From positions 3,057-67,056 of the forward strand of contig JBBQPM010000008.1 of NCBI GenBank assembly GCA_038217425.1: a DNA stretch of 64,000 bases. Direction: 5' to 3'. The notes below the pieces were generated by a model. The model did not search any database, was not told the origin of the DNA, and saw nothing but the letters and a program-made list of their open reading frames with translations. The stretch comes from JAIEPT01 sp038217425 (lineage in GTDB: Bacteria; Planctomycetota; Planctomycetia; Gemmatales; Gemmataceae). Position 1 is the first letter of the stretch; each line of letters starts with the position of its first letter. Below, piece after piece: positions 49,094-58,800 of this stretch. Both the position numbers and the translations under genes were made by a program.

Positions 49094-50221
49094 CTAAGCC
49101 GCGCGGACCTTTCCGGCCGCGGCGTAGAAACGCACGATCGCCTGGGCCACGCGCGTGCGCTGGGCGGCGGCGAGTTCCGGATACATCGGCAGCGCCAGCG
49201 TCTCCAGGGCCGCCTTCTCGCTCTCCGGAAAATCGCCTACCTTGTAGCCGAGATCGCGAAAGCATTCCTGCAGATGCATCGGCAGCGGGTAGTACGTTTC
49301 CGTCGTGATCTGTTCCTTCTTCAAGTGCTCGCGGAGCCCGTCGCGGTCGGCGCAGCGAATCACGAACTGGTTGAAGATGTGCCGCGATTGGACGATAGGC
49401 GGCGTCACCACGCCCTTGCAACCGGCGAGCATCTGCGTGTAATGCTCCGCGACTTGTTGCCGGCCCTGCGACCAGCTATCCAGATACGGGAGTTTGACGC
49501 GCAGGACGGCGGCGTGGATGGCGTCCAGGCGGAAGTTGCCGCCCAGAATCTTGTGGTAGTACTTGGGATGCGAGCCGTGCCCGCGCAGGAGCCGAGCTTT
49601 GTCGGCCAGGGCGTCGTCGTTGGTGACAAGCGCGCCGCCGTCGCCGCAGGCGCCGAGGTTCTTCGACGGGAAGAACGAATAGCAGCCGAACGTCCCCATG
49701 GAGCCGGCGCGTCGGCCGCGGTACTCGGCTCCGATCGCCTGGGCGGCGTCCTCGATCACCGCGAGCCCGTACCGCTCGGCAATTTGCTGGATCGGATCCA
49801 TGTCGGCACATTGGCCGAACAGGTGGACGGGAATGATCGCCTTCGTCCGCGCGGTGATCTTGGCTTCGAGCTGCGCGGGATCGATGTTGAAGGTGGCGGG
49901 GTCGATGTCGACGAAGACGGCCTTGGCGCCGAGCCGGGCGATGGCGCCGACGGTGGCGAAGAAGGTGTAGGGGGTGGTGATGATTTCATCGCCGGGGCCG
50001 ACGTCCAGGGCCATGAGTGCGACGATGAGGGCGTCGGACCCGGAGGACATGCCGACGCAGTGTTTGACCTGGCAATACGCGGCCGCTTCGCGTTCGAGCG
50101 CTTCGACTTCGGGCCCGAGGATGAAGTACTGCGATTCGACGACGCGGAGGATGGCGGCGTCGATCTGCGGCTTGATGGTGGCGTACTGCGCCTTGAGGTC
50201 GAGCATCGAGATGGGAGTCAT
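49094..50221 (-). CDS. DegT/DnrJ/EryC1/StrS sugar aminotransferase (WbpE-like)
   Basis: A 375-residue PLP-dependent aminotransferase acting on nucleotide 3-keto sugars. The start TPISMLDLKAQYATIKPQID is typical. The PLP-binding segment is YSFFPSKNLGACGDGGALVT with the catalytic Lys in FPSKN, preceded by AVIEDAAQAIGAEYRGRRAG. The C-terminal part TTETYYPLPMHLQECFRDLG is the substrate-binding region. Together with the next two upstream genes it resembles the wbpE step of UDP-2,3-diacetamido-uronic acid synthesis. ATG 50221 precedes the conserved start. The stop codon lies within the CTAA that flanks the MITE-like element. Confidence 0.88.
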   Translation of the reverse strand: MTPISMLDLKAQYATIKPQIDAAILRVVESQYFILGPEVEALEREAAAYCQVKHCVGMSSGSDALIVALMALDVGPGDEIITTPYTFFATVGAIARLGAKAVFVDIDPATFNIDPAQLEAKITARTKAIIPVHLFGQCADMDPIQQIAERYGLAVIEDAAQAIGAEYRGRRAGSMGTFGCYSFFPSKNLGACGDGGALVTNDDALADKARLLRGHGSHPKYYHKILGGNFRLDAIHAAVLRVKLPYLDSWSQGRQQVAEHYTQMLAGCKGVVTPPIVQSRHIFNQFVIRCADRDGLREHLKKEQITTETYYPLPMHLQECFRDLGYKVGDFPESEKAALETLALPMYPELAAAQRTRVAQAIVRFYAAAGKVRAA

Positions 50222-50244
50222 GGCTGGGGTAATCCTCACAAAAT

Positions 50245-51288
50245 TTAACGTAGAGTGACCTGCTTGCGACGCGCGAAGCCGGGGAGCATCACGTCGACGA
50301 CTTCGCCGTGATGTTCGAGCGATTGCTGCCCGAACTCCAGAACCGAAACGTTGACCACGCCCGCGTTCCCATCGGAACGGGGCCGAGCGCCGTGGGCGAT
50401 GCACTCGAGAAAATGCTCGGCTTCGCGCACCAGGGGCGCGGCCGGATCGAAGGCGACTGACTGGAAGCCGCGGTCGCGCAGGGCGATCGTCTCGGGTTTG
50501 CCGAGCGGTCCCTGGACGCGGTCGAAACCTTTATCGAAGATCTGCAACTTGTCGGCGGCGGCGTCGTCGAACACGGCGCAGGCGCGCGAACCGACCACCG
50601 TGAGCCGACGCGTCTTGCTCGGATCGAGCCAGCTCAGGTGCAGGTGTGCCAGCCGTTTGCCGGGAAATTCGAGGGTGGCGAAGACGACGTCCTCCACGTG
50701 CGGCCGAACGATGCACTGGCCGCGACATTGCACGGACACCGGCGGCGCGCCGAACAGCCGGCAGGCGACCGAAATATCGTGCGGCGCCAGCGACCACCAG
50801 ACGTTTTCATCCGCGCGGATCGTGCCCAGGTTGAGACGCTGCGACGTCACGGTTTCGACTTCGCCCAGCGTACCCGCGTCGATCATTGCCTTGAGTTCAA
50901 CAATGGCGGGATGGTACTCGAGCAGATGCCCGACCATCAGCGTGAGCCCTTGTTCCTCGGCCAGGCGGTTGAGCTGCACTGCTTCGCGGCGCGTGAGCGT
51001 CATCGGCTTTTCGACGAGCACGTGTTTGCCGGCGGCGAGCGCTCGCCGGGCGACGTCGTAGTGCGTCGGCGCACTAGTCGCGATGACCACCCCGGTCACC
51101 AGCGGATCGCTCAGAACGTCGGCGACGTCGGAGGTGGTGCGCACGCCGGGAAATTCGGTGCGGACGCGTTCCAGAGCCGAAGTCGTGACGTCGGCGCACC
51201 AGCGAAGGTCGACGTCCGGATGCGCGGCGAGGGTCTTGATCCAGTTGAAGCCCCAGCGTCCGGCGCCGATCGTGGCGAGATGGGTCAT
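50245..51288 (-). CDS. Gfo/Idh/MocA nucleotide-sugar oxidoreductase (WbpB-like)
   Basis: A 347-residue NAD-dependent dehydrogenase. The Rossmann motif is LATIGAGRWGFNWIKTLAAH. The family motif VLVEKPMTLTRREAVQLNRL carries the E-K-P triad, and GHLLEYHPAIVELKAMIDAG and WWSLAPHDISVACRLFGAPP hold the conserved catalytic-site His. Homologues such as WbpB oxidise the 3-hydroxyl of UDP-N-acetylglucosaminuronic acid. It sits between the acetyltransferase and the aminotransferase on the same strand with short gaps. Confidence 0.88.
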   Translation of the reverse strand: MTHLATIGAGRWGFNWIKTLAAHPDVDLRWCADVTTSALERVRTEFPGVRTTSDVADVLSDPLVTGVVIATSAPTHYDVARRALAAGKHVLVEKPMTLTRREAVQLNRLAEEQGLTLMVGHLLEYHPAIVELKAMIDAGTLGEVETVTSQRLNLGTIRADENVWWSLAPHDISVACRLFGAPPVSVQCRGQCIVRPHVEDVVFATLEFPGKRLAHLHLSWLDPSKTRRLTVVGSRACAVFDDAAADKLQIFDKGFDRVQGPLGKPETIALRDRGFQSVAFDPAAPLVREAEHFLECIAHGARPRSDGNAGVVNVSVLEFGQQSLEHHGEVVDVMLPGFARRKQVTLR

Positions 51289-51315
51289 TCCGTGACTCCT
51301 CGTAAGAAATTCGAA

Positions 51316-51945
51316 TTACGCTGCCGCGGCCGACAGCACCGGTAAGGGTTCGTCCTCGGCCACATCGAGACACACGAGCCGGCCCGGCACGATCTCGTGA
51401 TAGCGCAGGCCCGATTCGGAACAGGTCATGATTCCCTGGCGATCGGGTTTTCCCAGGCGCTGGCCGTGCCGGCTCATCCAACCGGTCTGCCGGCCGGGCA
51501 CGCCCTTGATGAGGGCGTAATCGGGGACGTTCTTGGTAACGACGGCGCCGGCGGCGATGAACGCGTAGCAGCCGATGGTGGTTCCGCAGACGATGGTGGC
51601 ATTGGCGCCGACGGTCGCGCCCCGGCAGACGCGGGTCTTTTCGTACAGATGTCGACGGACGATTTCGCTGCGCGGGTTGTGGATGTTGGTGAAGACGCAC
51701 GAGGGGCCGAGGAAGACGTCGTCCTCGATGACGGCGCCGGCGTAGAGCGAGACGTTGTTCTGGATTTTGACGTTGTCGCCGATCATGACCTTGCTGGCGA
51801 CGTGGACGTTTTGGCCGAGACTGCAATTTCGGCCGATGACGGCGTGCGGCATGACGTGGCTGAAGTGCCAAATCTTGGAGCCGGAGCCGATGGTGCAGGG
51901 GAGATCGACGTACGCGGATTCGTGAACGAAGTAGGGGCTATCCAT
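51316..51945 (-). CDS. Hexapeptide-repeat N-acetyltransferase (WbpD-like)
   Basis: A 209-residue left-handed beta-helix acyltransferase. Hexapeptide repeats run from IGSGSKIWHFSHVMPHAVIG through NCSLGQNVHVASKVMIGDNV and VKIQNNVSLYAGAVIEDDVF to VGANATIVCGTTIGCYAFIA. The C-terminal part ends GCYAF...KGVPGRQTGWMSRHG, the usual ending of the WbpD/WlbB group, followed by a short tail. It would acetylate the 3-amino group made by the aminotransferase. It is probably the first gene of the three. Confidence 0.87.
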   Translation of the reverse strand: MDSPYFVHESAYVDLPCTIGSGSKIWHFSHVMPHAVIGRNCSLGQNVHVASKVMIGDNVKIQNNVSLYAGAVIEDDVFLGPSCVFTNIHNPRSEIVRRHLYEKTRVCRGATVGANATIVCGTTIGCYAFIAAGAVVTKNVPDYALIKGVPGRQTGWMSRHGQRLGKPDRQGIMTCSESGLRYHEIVPGRLVCLDVAEDEPLPVLSAAAA

Positions 51946-52062
51946 AGCCGAGGTCTCAGGGTGTTAAGTTGGACCATCCATGTCAGGTAGAGAAGGTAAT
52001 AGAATCCGCGATTTCGTGCAAGAGAATCTTCGCAAAATTTTTCAGGAAGCGGCTATGCCCGT

Positions 52063-55000
52063 TCATTTCTTCGCCGCACGCTTGACCAGGGCCTCGAAGC
52101 CTTCCTTGAACTCCTCCCGCATCCGCAGCGGTTCGAGATCGGGGTGCTGCAAAAACTTCGCGTCGCACGAACCGGCGTCCACGGCCTGTCCGAGTAGTTC
52201 CAGCGCACGCTTGCCGTACTTGGTCGTCAGCGCCGCGACTTCGCTGCCGGAAACCGCGGTCTTGGGGGAGTTGACTGCCGTCACGCAGTAGGCGTACGCC
52301 AAGCCCGTGCGCGGGAACTCCATCCAGCTCGCATCGGCGCTGGCGGCCACCGCCTCGACGTCCTCGGCCGCTTCCGCATGTTTGCCCAGAAACTTCGACC
52401 GCAACAGGGCGCGCAGCATCCGCACGCCGTCCCGGTCGGTCCGCAGCGCGTCGCCGACCTGGTCGAGCAGGGCCAGGCGGCGCGTCGCCAAACGCTCGGC
52501 GTTCGCAGGATTGACGGCGACGTTGACGGCGACGGCCAACTCGTAGAGCTTGTTCAGATTGACGAACGCGAGCGTCCTGCCCGCGACGACCTGCGTCAGC
52601 GCGGGGAAGTCCTTCTGGACCTTCGTGAAGAGTGCGAACGCGTCCAGGTACGTCTTCTCCGCCGATTCCAGTTGGACGGGTAAGGCGGGATTCTTGACGC
52701 CGGCGGTTTTGAGGAGGTCGCGCGCTTTGAGATCGAGCGTCTCCGCGAGTTCGGCCGTGCACTGCGCCTGATTCAGGCGATACCCGGCGAGCTTCGGCTC
52801 GTCGCGCGCGAGCTTCTCGAGGAGCACGCGGGCCTGCGCGAAGTGATCGACGGCCGAGGTGAAGTCGCCCTGATTCTTCTTGAGGTTGCCGAGGTTTTGC
52901 GAGGCGGTCGCGGAGATGAAGGCGTAGTCGCCGACCTTCGGATAGGTTTGCCGAAGGTCGTCGAGGTAGCTGAGCGCTTTCTCGTAGTCCTGCTGGGCGC
53001 CGGCGGGGTTGTTTTCGAAGACGCGGAGTCGGCCGCGGTTGAGATGCGCCCGGCCCAGCTCTTTGCGGAAGAGCGGCACGTCCGCGAATTTCTTGGCGAG
53101 CGGCGTCAAGATATTGAGCGCCGTGCGGAAGTGCTCCTCGGCCTGCGGCAAACGTTCGGACTTCTCGTACGTGAAGAGCGAGCCGAGATTGTTGTGGGCG
53201 TTGGCGAGTTCCAGCGGATAGGTGGGATTGCTGGGGTACTTGCGGGACAGCTCCGCGAAGATGGGGGTCGCGCGCCGGTAGGCTTCCTCGGCGAGCACGC
53301 TTTTGCCGCGGCTGAGCAGCGCGGTGCCGCGCGAGATGCACCCCGCGCCCAGGAGCCATTGCGTGATCTCGTCGCTCGATTCGAGATCGATCTGCTCCAG
53401 CAGCGGCAGCGCCTTCTCAAAGGCAAGGTCGGCTTGCTCCGTGTCGTTCATCGCTTCGAAGACGATCGCCTGCTTGACGAGGACGCTGGCGAGGTCGGCG
53501 CGATACTTCGTCGCATATTCGGGATCGTCGACGATGAGCTGCTCGAGCTGGGTGGCGGCGTTCTGGAAGGCGTCGCGGGCCTGTTCGTAGCGTGCGAGTT
53601 TTTCGCGGATGTCGCCGGCGAGGAGATTGGCGCGGGCGACCTTGAAGCGCATGAGCGGATCATCGGGCTTCAGCTTAAGAAAATGATCGTAGAAGACGAG
53701 CGCTTGCTCCATGAGTTCTTTGCCGACGGTATCGAGCTGGCGTTCGTTGGAGAGTCGCTGCTGGGCGAGATGCACGAGGACGCCGATGGCTTCCTGGGCC
53801 TTGTGGAAGTTACCGATGGCTTCGTCGCCGCGCTCCTTGGCGAGTTTCTCTTGAGCGACGGCGCGGTCGCGTTGCAGGTCGGCTTCGCGGCGCAGGGCGC
53901 CTTCCGCCTGGGCGCGGTCGCGCTCAATCTGTGCCCGATGGCTGTGTACGGAGGCGAGTGCGAAGCCGCCGACGGCGAAGCCGACGAGGCTGAGCACGCC
54001 GACGATGAGCAGCGCCGCCGACGCGGGATTGCGCCGCGACCACTTCCACGCCTTCTCGGCCCGCGATACGGCGCGCGCCTTGATGGGGAGATCTTCCAGG
54101 AAATTGCGCAGATCGTCCGCGAACTCCTCGGCCGTCGCGTAGCGCTTTTTCGGATCCTTCTCGAGCGACTTGAGACAGATGGTCTGCAGATCGATCGGGA
54201 CGGAGGGTTGCAGCTGGCGCGGCGGCACGGGTTCGATTTCCTGGACCTGGCGCAACGTGTCCAGGACGGTGGAGCCGCGGAACGGCGGCCGGCCGACGAG
54301 CATTTCGTAGAGGGTGGCGCCGAGAGAATAGATGTCGGCGGGTCGGCCGATGTCGGCCTTGCCGGTCGCCTGTTCGGGCGACATGTACACGGGGGTGCCG
54401 ACGATGTGGCTGGAGGGCTGCAGGGATTCTTCGCGATCGAGCGCCTTGGCGAGGCCGAAGTCGGCGATTTTGGGGGAGCCGTCGGCGGCGAGGAGGACGT
54501 TGGCCGGCTTGATGTCGCGGTGGAGGATGCCCTTTTCGTGGGCGTAATGCAGGGCGCGGGCGATGGTTTCGACGAGTTTGGCCGCCGCACGCGGGTTCAT
54601 CGGGTTTTTTTCGAGCTTGCGCTGCAGCGTGCCGCCGTCGACGAATTCGAGGGAGAAGAAGGGTTTGCCGTCGCGTTGACCGATGTCGTAGATCTGCAGG
54701 ATGTTGGGATGCTGCATCTTGGCGACGGCGTGGGCCTCGCTCTGAAAGCGGGCGAGATCCTCGGCCGAGGCGTTCCCGCCGCTGAGGATCATTTTGAGGG
54801 CGACGACGCGGTTGAGCTGGGTTTGCCGAGCTTTATACACGACCCCCATGCCGCCTCGGCCCAGGACTTCGAGAATTTCGTACCCCTGAATGGGGGCCAG
54901 GCCGGGGACGAATGTCGCCAGGCCCTTGAAGGCGCGGAAGTCCTGCGGCGCCGTCTTGCCCGCGTCCGTATCGGGCGCTTTGGGGCCGTGCGTGTTCTGC

Positions 55001-55530
55001 CGGGGCGCGTGATCGAGCGTTTGATCGAGCGGACGTCCCGGTCGGGTCGGATGGTGCGCGGGGTGTCCCGTCTTTTGGGCCGTGCTGGGATCCAGGGTGA
55101 TGTCGGCCTCGCTGGCGGAGACCGAACCGGAATCGAGAGTCATGCCTCGCGCGCTGGCCGAGAGCGATCCGGAATCGAGGGTCATGTCGTGCGGGCTGGC
55201 GGAGAGCGAGCCGGGATCGAGGGTTATGTCGTGCGGTTCGGGTGGAGAAGACGGGCTGCCGGCAAGAGGCGCGTCGCTTGGCGGCGCGCGGAAGGATTCG
55301 ACGAGCGTGCCGTCGACGGGAGGCTCGGCGCCGGGGGCGCCGTCGGCGAGGGTTTTCTCGGGTAGCCCAAGTGTCCGATCGGGAGCGGGCATGGGGAGCG
55401 AGTCGAGGGTTTGGTCGGAGGCGATGGGATGGGAGGCGTCAAGGGCGCCGGACTTGCCGCAATGGGGGCAGAGCGAAGCGACGCCGCTAGAGGACCAGGT
55501 ATGGCCATTGGGGCAACGTAAACCTTGCAT
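52063..55530 (-). CDS. Serine/threonine protein kinase with zinc ribbon, repeat linker and TPR domain
   Basis: A 1155-residue PknB-like receptor kinase. Residues 6-24 form a ribbon (C6...H10, C21-P-H-C24). A linker with 14-residue repeats follows at 101-150 (DITLDPGSLSASPH and variants). The kinase domain (about 215-480) has YEILEVLGRGGMGVVYKA, VALKMIL, HRDIKPANVLLAADG and KIADFGLAKALDREE, all catalytic residues present. One transmembrane helix is at about 500-525 (ALLIVGVLSLVGFAVGGFAL). A TPR-like helical region fills the extracytoplasmic C-terminus to 1155. It diverges from the beta-helix protein at 55824. Confidence 0.92.
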   Translation of the reverse strand: MQGLRCPNGHTWSSSGVASLCPHCGKSGALDASHPIASDQTLDSLPMPAPDRTLGLPEKTLADGAPGAEPPVDGTLVESFRAPPSDAPLAGSPSSPPEPHDITLDPGSLSASPHDMTLDSGSLSASARGMTLDSGSVSASEADITLDPSTAQKTGHPAHHPTRPGRPLDQTLDHAPRQNTHGPKAPDTDAGKTAPQDFRAFKGLATFVPGLAPIQGYEILEVLGRGGMGVVYKARQTQLNRVVALKMILSGGNASAEDLARFQSEAHAVAKMQHPNILQIYDIGQRDGKPFFSLEFVDGGTLQRKLEKNPMNPRAAAKLVETIARALHYAHEKGILHRDIKPANVLLAADGSPKIADFGLAKALDREESLQPSSHIVGTPVYMSPEQATGKADIGRPADIYSLGATLYEMLVGRPPFRGSTVLDTLRQVQEIEPVPPRQLQPSVPIDLQTICLKSLEKDPKKRYATAEEFADDLRNFLEDLPIKARAVSRAEKAWKWSRRNPASAALLIVGVLSLVGFAVGGFALASVHSHRAQIERDRAQAEGALRREADLQRDRAVAQEKLAKERGDEAIGNFHKAQEAIGVLVHLAQQRLSNERQLDTVGKELMEQALVFYDHFLKLKPDDPLMRFKVARANLLAGDIREKLARYEQARDAFQNAATQLEQLIVDDPEYATKYRADLASVLVKQAIVFEAMNDTEQADLAFEKALPLLEQIDLESSDEITQWLLGAGCISRGTALLSRGKSVLAEEAYRRATPIFAELSRKYPSNPTYPLELANAHNNLGSLFTYEKSERLPQAEEHFRTALNILTPLAKKFADVPLFRKELGRAHLNRGRLRVFENNPAGAQQDYEKALSYLDDLRQTYPKVGDYAFISATASQNLGNLKKNQGDFTSAVDHFAQARVLLEKLARDEPKLAGYRLNQAQCTAELAETLDLKARDLLKTAGVKNPALPVQLESAEKTYLDAFALFTKVQKDFPALTQVVAGRTLAFVNLNKLYELAVAVNVAVNPANAERLATRRLALLDQVGDALRTDRDGVRMLRALLRSKFLGKHAEAAEDVEAVAASADASWMEFPRTGLAYAYCVTAVNSPKTAVSGSEVAALTTKYGKRALELLGQAVDAGSCDAKFLQHPDLEPLRMREEFKEGFEALVKRAAKK
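55081..55230 (-). repeat. 42-bp coding minisatellite in the kinase gene
   Basis: Within the kinase linker a 42-bp unit recurs at 55130, 55172 and 55214 (plus-strand anchors GAATCGAG, GAATCGAG, GGATCGAG). It encodes the 14-residue repeats around TLDSGSLSAS. Frame is preserved because the unit length is a multiple of three. Confidence 0.75.
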
Positions 55531-55741
55531 GGATTACCCTCATGGGGGATGTGACGTCCGCATGGTGCGCCGGATCGTTACAGAACTCCCCACTAGAAAC
55601 AAAGTCGCAAACTGGGCAGTTTCTTTCGCGGAAAAAGGATTGCGTCGAAAATCGTTTTCTCCGATGATAGAAAGGGGGCGGGCGTCGCCTTCTATCCTTG
55701 TAGAGATTGGCGAGAACGCGATTTTCGGGCAAACGCGCCGT

Positions 55742-55747
55742 TATAAT
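55742..55747 (+). promoter_or_regulatory. Candidate -10 box for the beta-helix protein gene
   Basis: A perfect TATAAT lies at 55742-55747, 77 nt before the ATG, in an AT-richer block. No good -35 hexamer is evident at 17 nt (TTTTCG-like). The remaining 55531-55823 gap between the divergent kinase and beta-helix genes shows no coding signal. Confidence 0.4.
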
Positions 55748-55823
55748 CTATACTATCCTAACGACGTTTGCTCCGCTCCGCATCGCCTGATCGCATCCGT
55801 TCGCGAGCGGCTGAGGATTCTGA

Positions 55824-58800
55824 ATGTTGGCAAATAGCCTGAAGTCTTGGCTCAACAGTTGGTTGCGCCCTTTTGCTCCGAGTGCGAAACGGGTCCGAAA
55901 GAAAATCCGCGCTCGCTATCGGCCCCACTTCGACGTGCTGGAAGATCGCACCACGCCGGCCCTTTACATCGTCACGTCCACGTTCGATACGGGCGAGAAC
56001 ACGCTTGACTGGGCCGTGCAGCAAGCAAACGCCAACGCGGGTGCCGACCAGATCGTCTTCGAACTCACGGATGGTTCTTTCGTCAACGTCTCGAACACGC
56101 TGCAGATCAACGGCGACCTGACCATCGACGGCGGCGGCGCGAACTTAACCGTGAACGGCGCCGGGTCTTCCACCAGCGGCATCCTGCAGGTCAACTCCGG
56201 CAACGTCTCCATCTCCAATCTGGCGTTCACCGGCAACTATCTCGCGGGCACGGCCATCCGCAACCTCGGCGCGAATCTGGACCTCCAGAATCTGCACATC
56301 TACGGGAACACCGCCACGTACGACGGCACTCAGTATGCCGGCGGCGGCGTTTACTCCGCGGGCGGCACCCTTGACATCTCGTTTTGCACCATCGAAGACA
56401 ACGACGCCTACGATTACTACGGCCGAGCGTATGGCGGCGGCGTCGCCATCTACGGCAGTACCGTGACGATCGCCAATTCCGTCATCCAAAATAATGATGC
56501 AAACGGCTACGGCGGCGGCATCTACCAGTCCGGCGGCAGCGTCACCATCACCTATACCGACATCAACGACAATCGCGCCCTCGACAACGGTGAGGGCACC
56601 CAGGAAGCCGGCGGCGGGATCTTCAAGTCCAGCGGAACGCTCGACCTCCAGTTCGTCTACCTCCTCGGCAACCGGACATCCAGCTATGGCGGCGCCGTCT
56701 ACAACCAGACCGGCAACCTCTCCATCGACAGTAGTTTCATCTCCGGCAACCAGGCCAACTTGGGCTACGGCGGCGGTATCGTCAACGACAACGGCGTTCT
56801 CGAACTCACCAACTCCACCGTCTCCGAAAATTGGGCCATCACCAGCGGCGGCGGTATCGTCAACCTTTCCACCGCCACCGCCTACATCACCAACTCCACG
56901 ATCTCCGACAACGGCCCCTATCCCGAGTATCAATTCATCAACGTCGCCGGCGGCATCGACAACCTCGGGCTCATGTACATTACCACCTCAACTATTTACA
57001 ACAACCAGGCCTGGAACGGCGGCGGCGGCATCTGGAATCGCGGACAACTCTTCATCGACCAATCCGTCCTCTCCGCCAATTCCGCCAGCGGCGGCGGCGG
57101 GTTCCTCAACTCCGATAGCGGCACGTACGAAATCACCAACTCGCTCTTTTACAACAATTCCGGCTCGCTGGGCGGCGGCATCTATCATGAGGCCGGCTCC
57201 GGTTCGATCGTCAACTCCACCATTGCCAGCAATAACGCCGGCACCGAAGGGGGCGGCATCGCCTTCGGCGCCTACTCGGCCGGCCAGCTCCTGACGCTGG
57301 TCAACGTTACGATCGCCGACAACACCTCCGCCAACGGCGGCGGCCTGGCTTCCTCCGACGCCCGAGCCGTCTCCCTGCAAAACACCCTCGTCGCGCGCAA
57401 TTTCGACTACGATCCCAACGGCACCCTCGCCCATGACGTCTTGGGAGCCTTTACCTCTGCCGGCCACAATCTCATCGGCGACTCCAGCGGTTCCGTCGGC
57501 TTCACCAACGGCGTCAGCGGCGATATCGTCGGTAACAGCCAAGCTCCCATCGATCCGTTGCTCGACTGGTTCGACTTTTACGCCGGCACGTACCCGCTGC
57601 TGCCGGGGAGCTTGGCCATCGACGCCGGCGCCAACACCGGCCTGCTCGCCGATCAACGCGGGGAACTTCGCAGCGACGGCGCCTTCGACATCGGCGCCTT
57701 CGAAGTGCAGCCGCCTCCCACGGTTTTCTTCGGTTCGGACGACGTCTACGCCGGCGCCGAATACGAACTCACCATCGACTTTGCCGCCGACTCCTATTAC
57801 GAATTCTTCATCAACTGGGGCGACGGCTCGACCGACGATACCAGGTACATCTACTACGGCGCGCCCGTTTACGCCTATCACACCTACGCCGAAGGGCCCA
57901 ACGGCTTCACGATCACGGCGCAAATTGATCGCGGAGAGGGGTTCGAGGGGGTGCCCGGCAGCAAACAGGTCAACGTCCTGGTTCCGGGAATCGACGAGGG
58001 AGACGCGACCAGCGCCCCAGTTCCCCCCGGCGCCCAGGGATACGTCGTCACGATCCCGGAGAACATCACCGCCGTCGTCAATCGTGGCCCCAGAAGCACC
58101 ACGACCTTGACCGTCTTCCTGGCCATCTACAGCGAGCCTCCGGTCGGCGCCGGCGATGGAGTCAACGTCGTCGTCGCTTACAACAACGATCCCAACCATA
58201 TTTCCGTCATCGAGCCGGATATTTCGGGCAACCGGGTCGATATCGTCTCCTACGACCTCAAAGTTCGAGGCGCCGAGGAAGGCGATACCATCATTGTGAG
58301 TTTCCGGATCCCGCCCGGAACGTTGCGTCCGCGGCTTTATTTCTTCGACGAAGATTCGAAGTCCTATGTCAAGCCCGAGGGGAGCACGCTGTTCCCCGGC
58401 GTCTCGTTCCTTCAGACGCCGACCGAGTTTATCATCATCTTCGATCAGACGAGCTTCCCCAATGCGTTGAGTGGACTGACGGGGACGGTCTTCACCATCA
58501 TCGGCGATCAGCTGGGCTTGAATCCGAACCTGAACGTAAACCTGAACGTGAGCTTGCTGACGCTGCTCGCCACCAACCTGCGTGCGGCGCCGCCGAGCGG
58601 GCCGGACTTGACGTTCGGCAGCTTGCTGGGCAATGCTTCTTCATCGGGCCCGATTTCCACCGGCGCGGCACAGAGCGTGATTTCGCCCTCCCTGGGCCGG
58701 GTCCCCGCCGACCCCGGCGTCGGCGCGGCCGCGGAACTCGAAGGACTCCTCAATGCCACCGGCGGCGGCGTGATCCCCAAGTGGCTCCTCGACCTCTTCT

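Noticed and set aside
52843..55365. 840-residue open frame on the plus strand opposite the Ser/Thr kinase
   Set aside because: It is a shadow of the kinase gene in another frame; no recognisable domain, and the kinase reading has all catalytic motifs.
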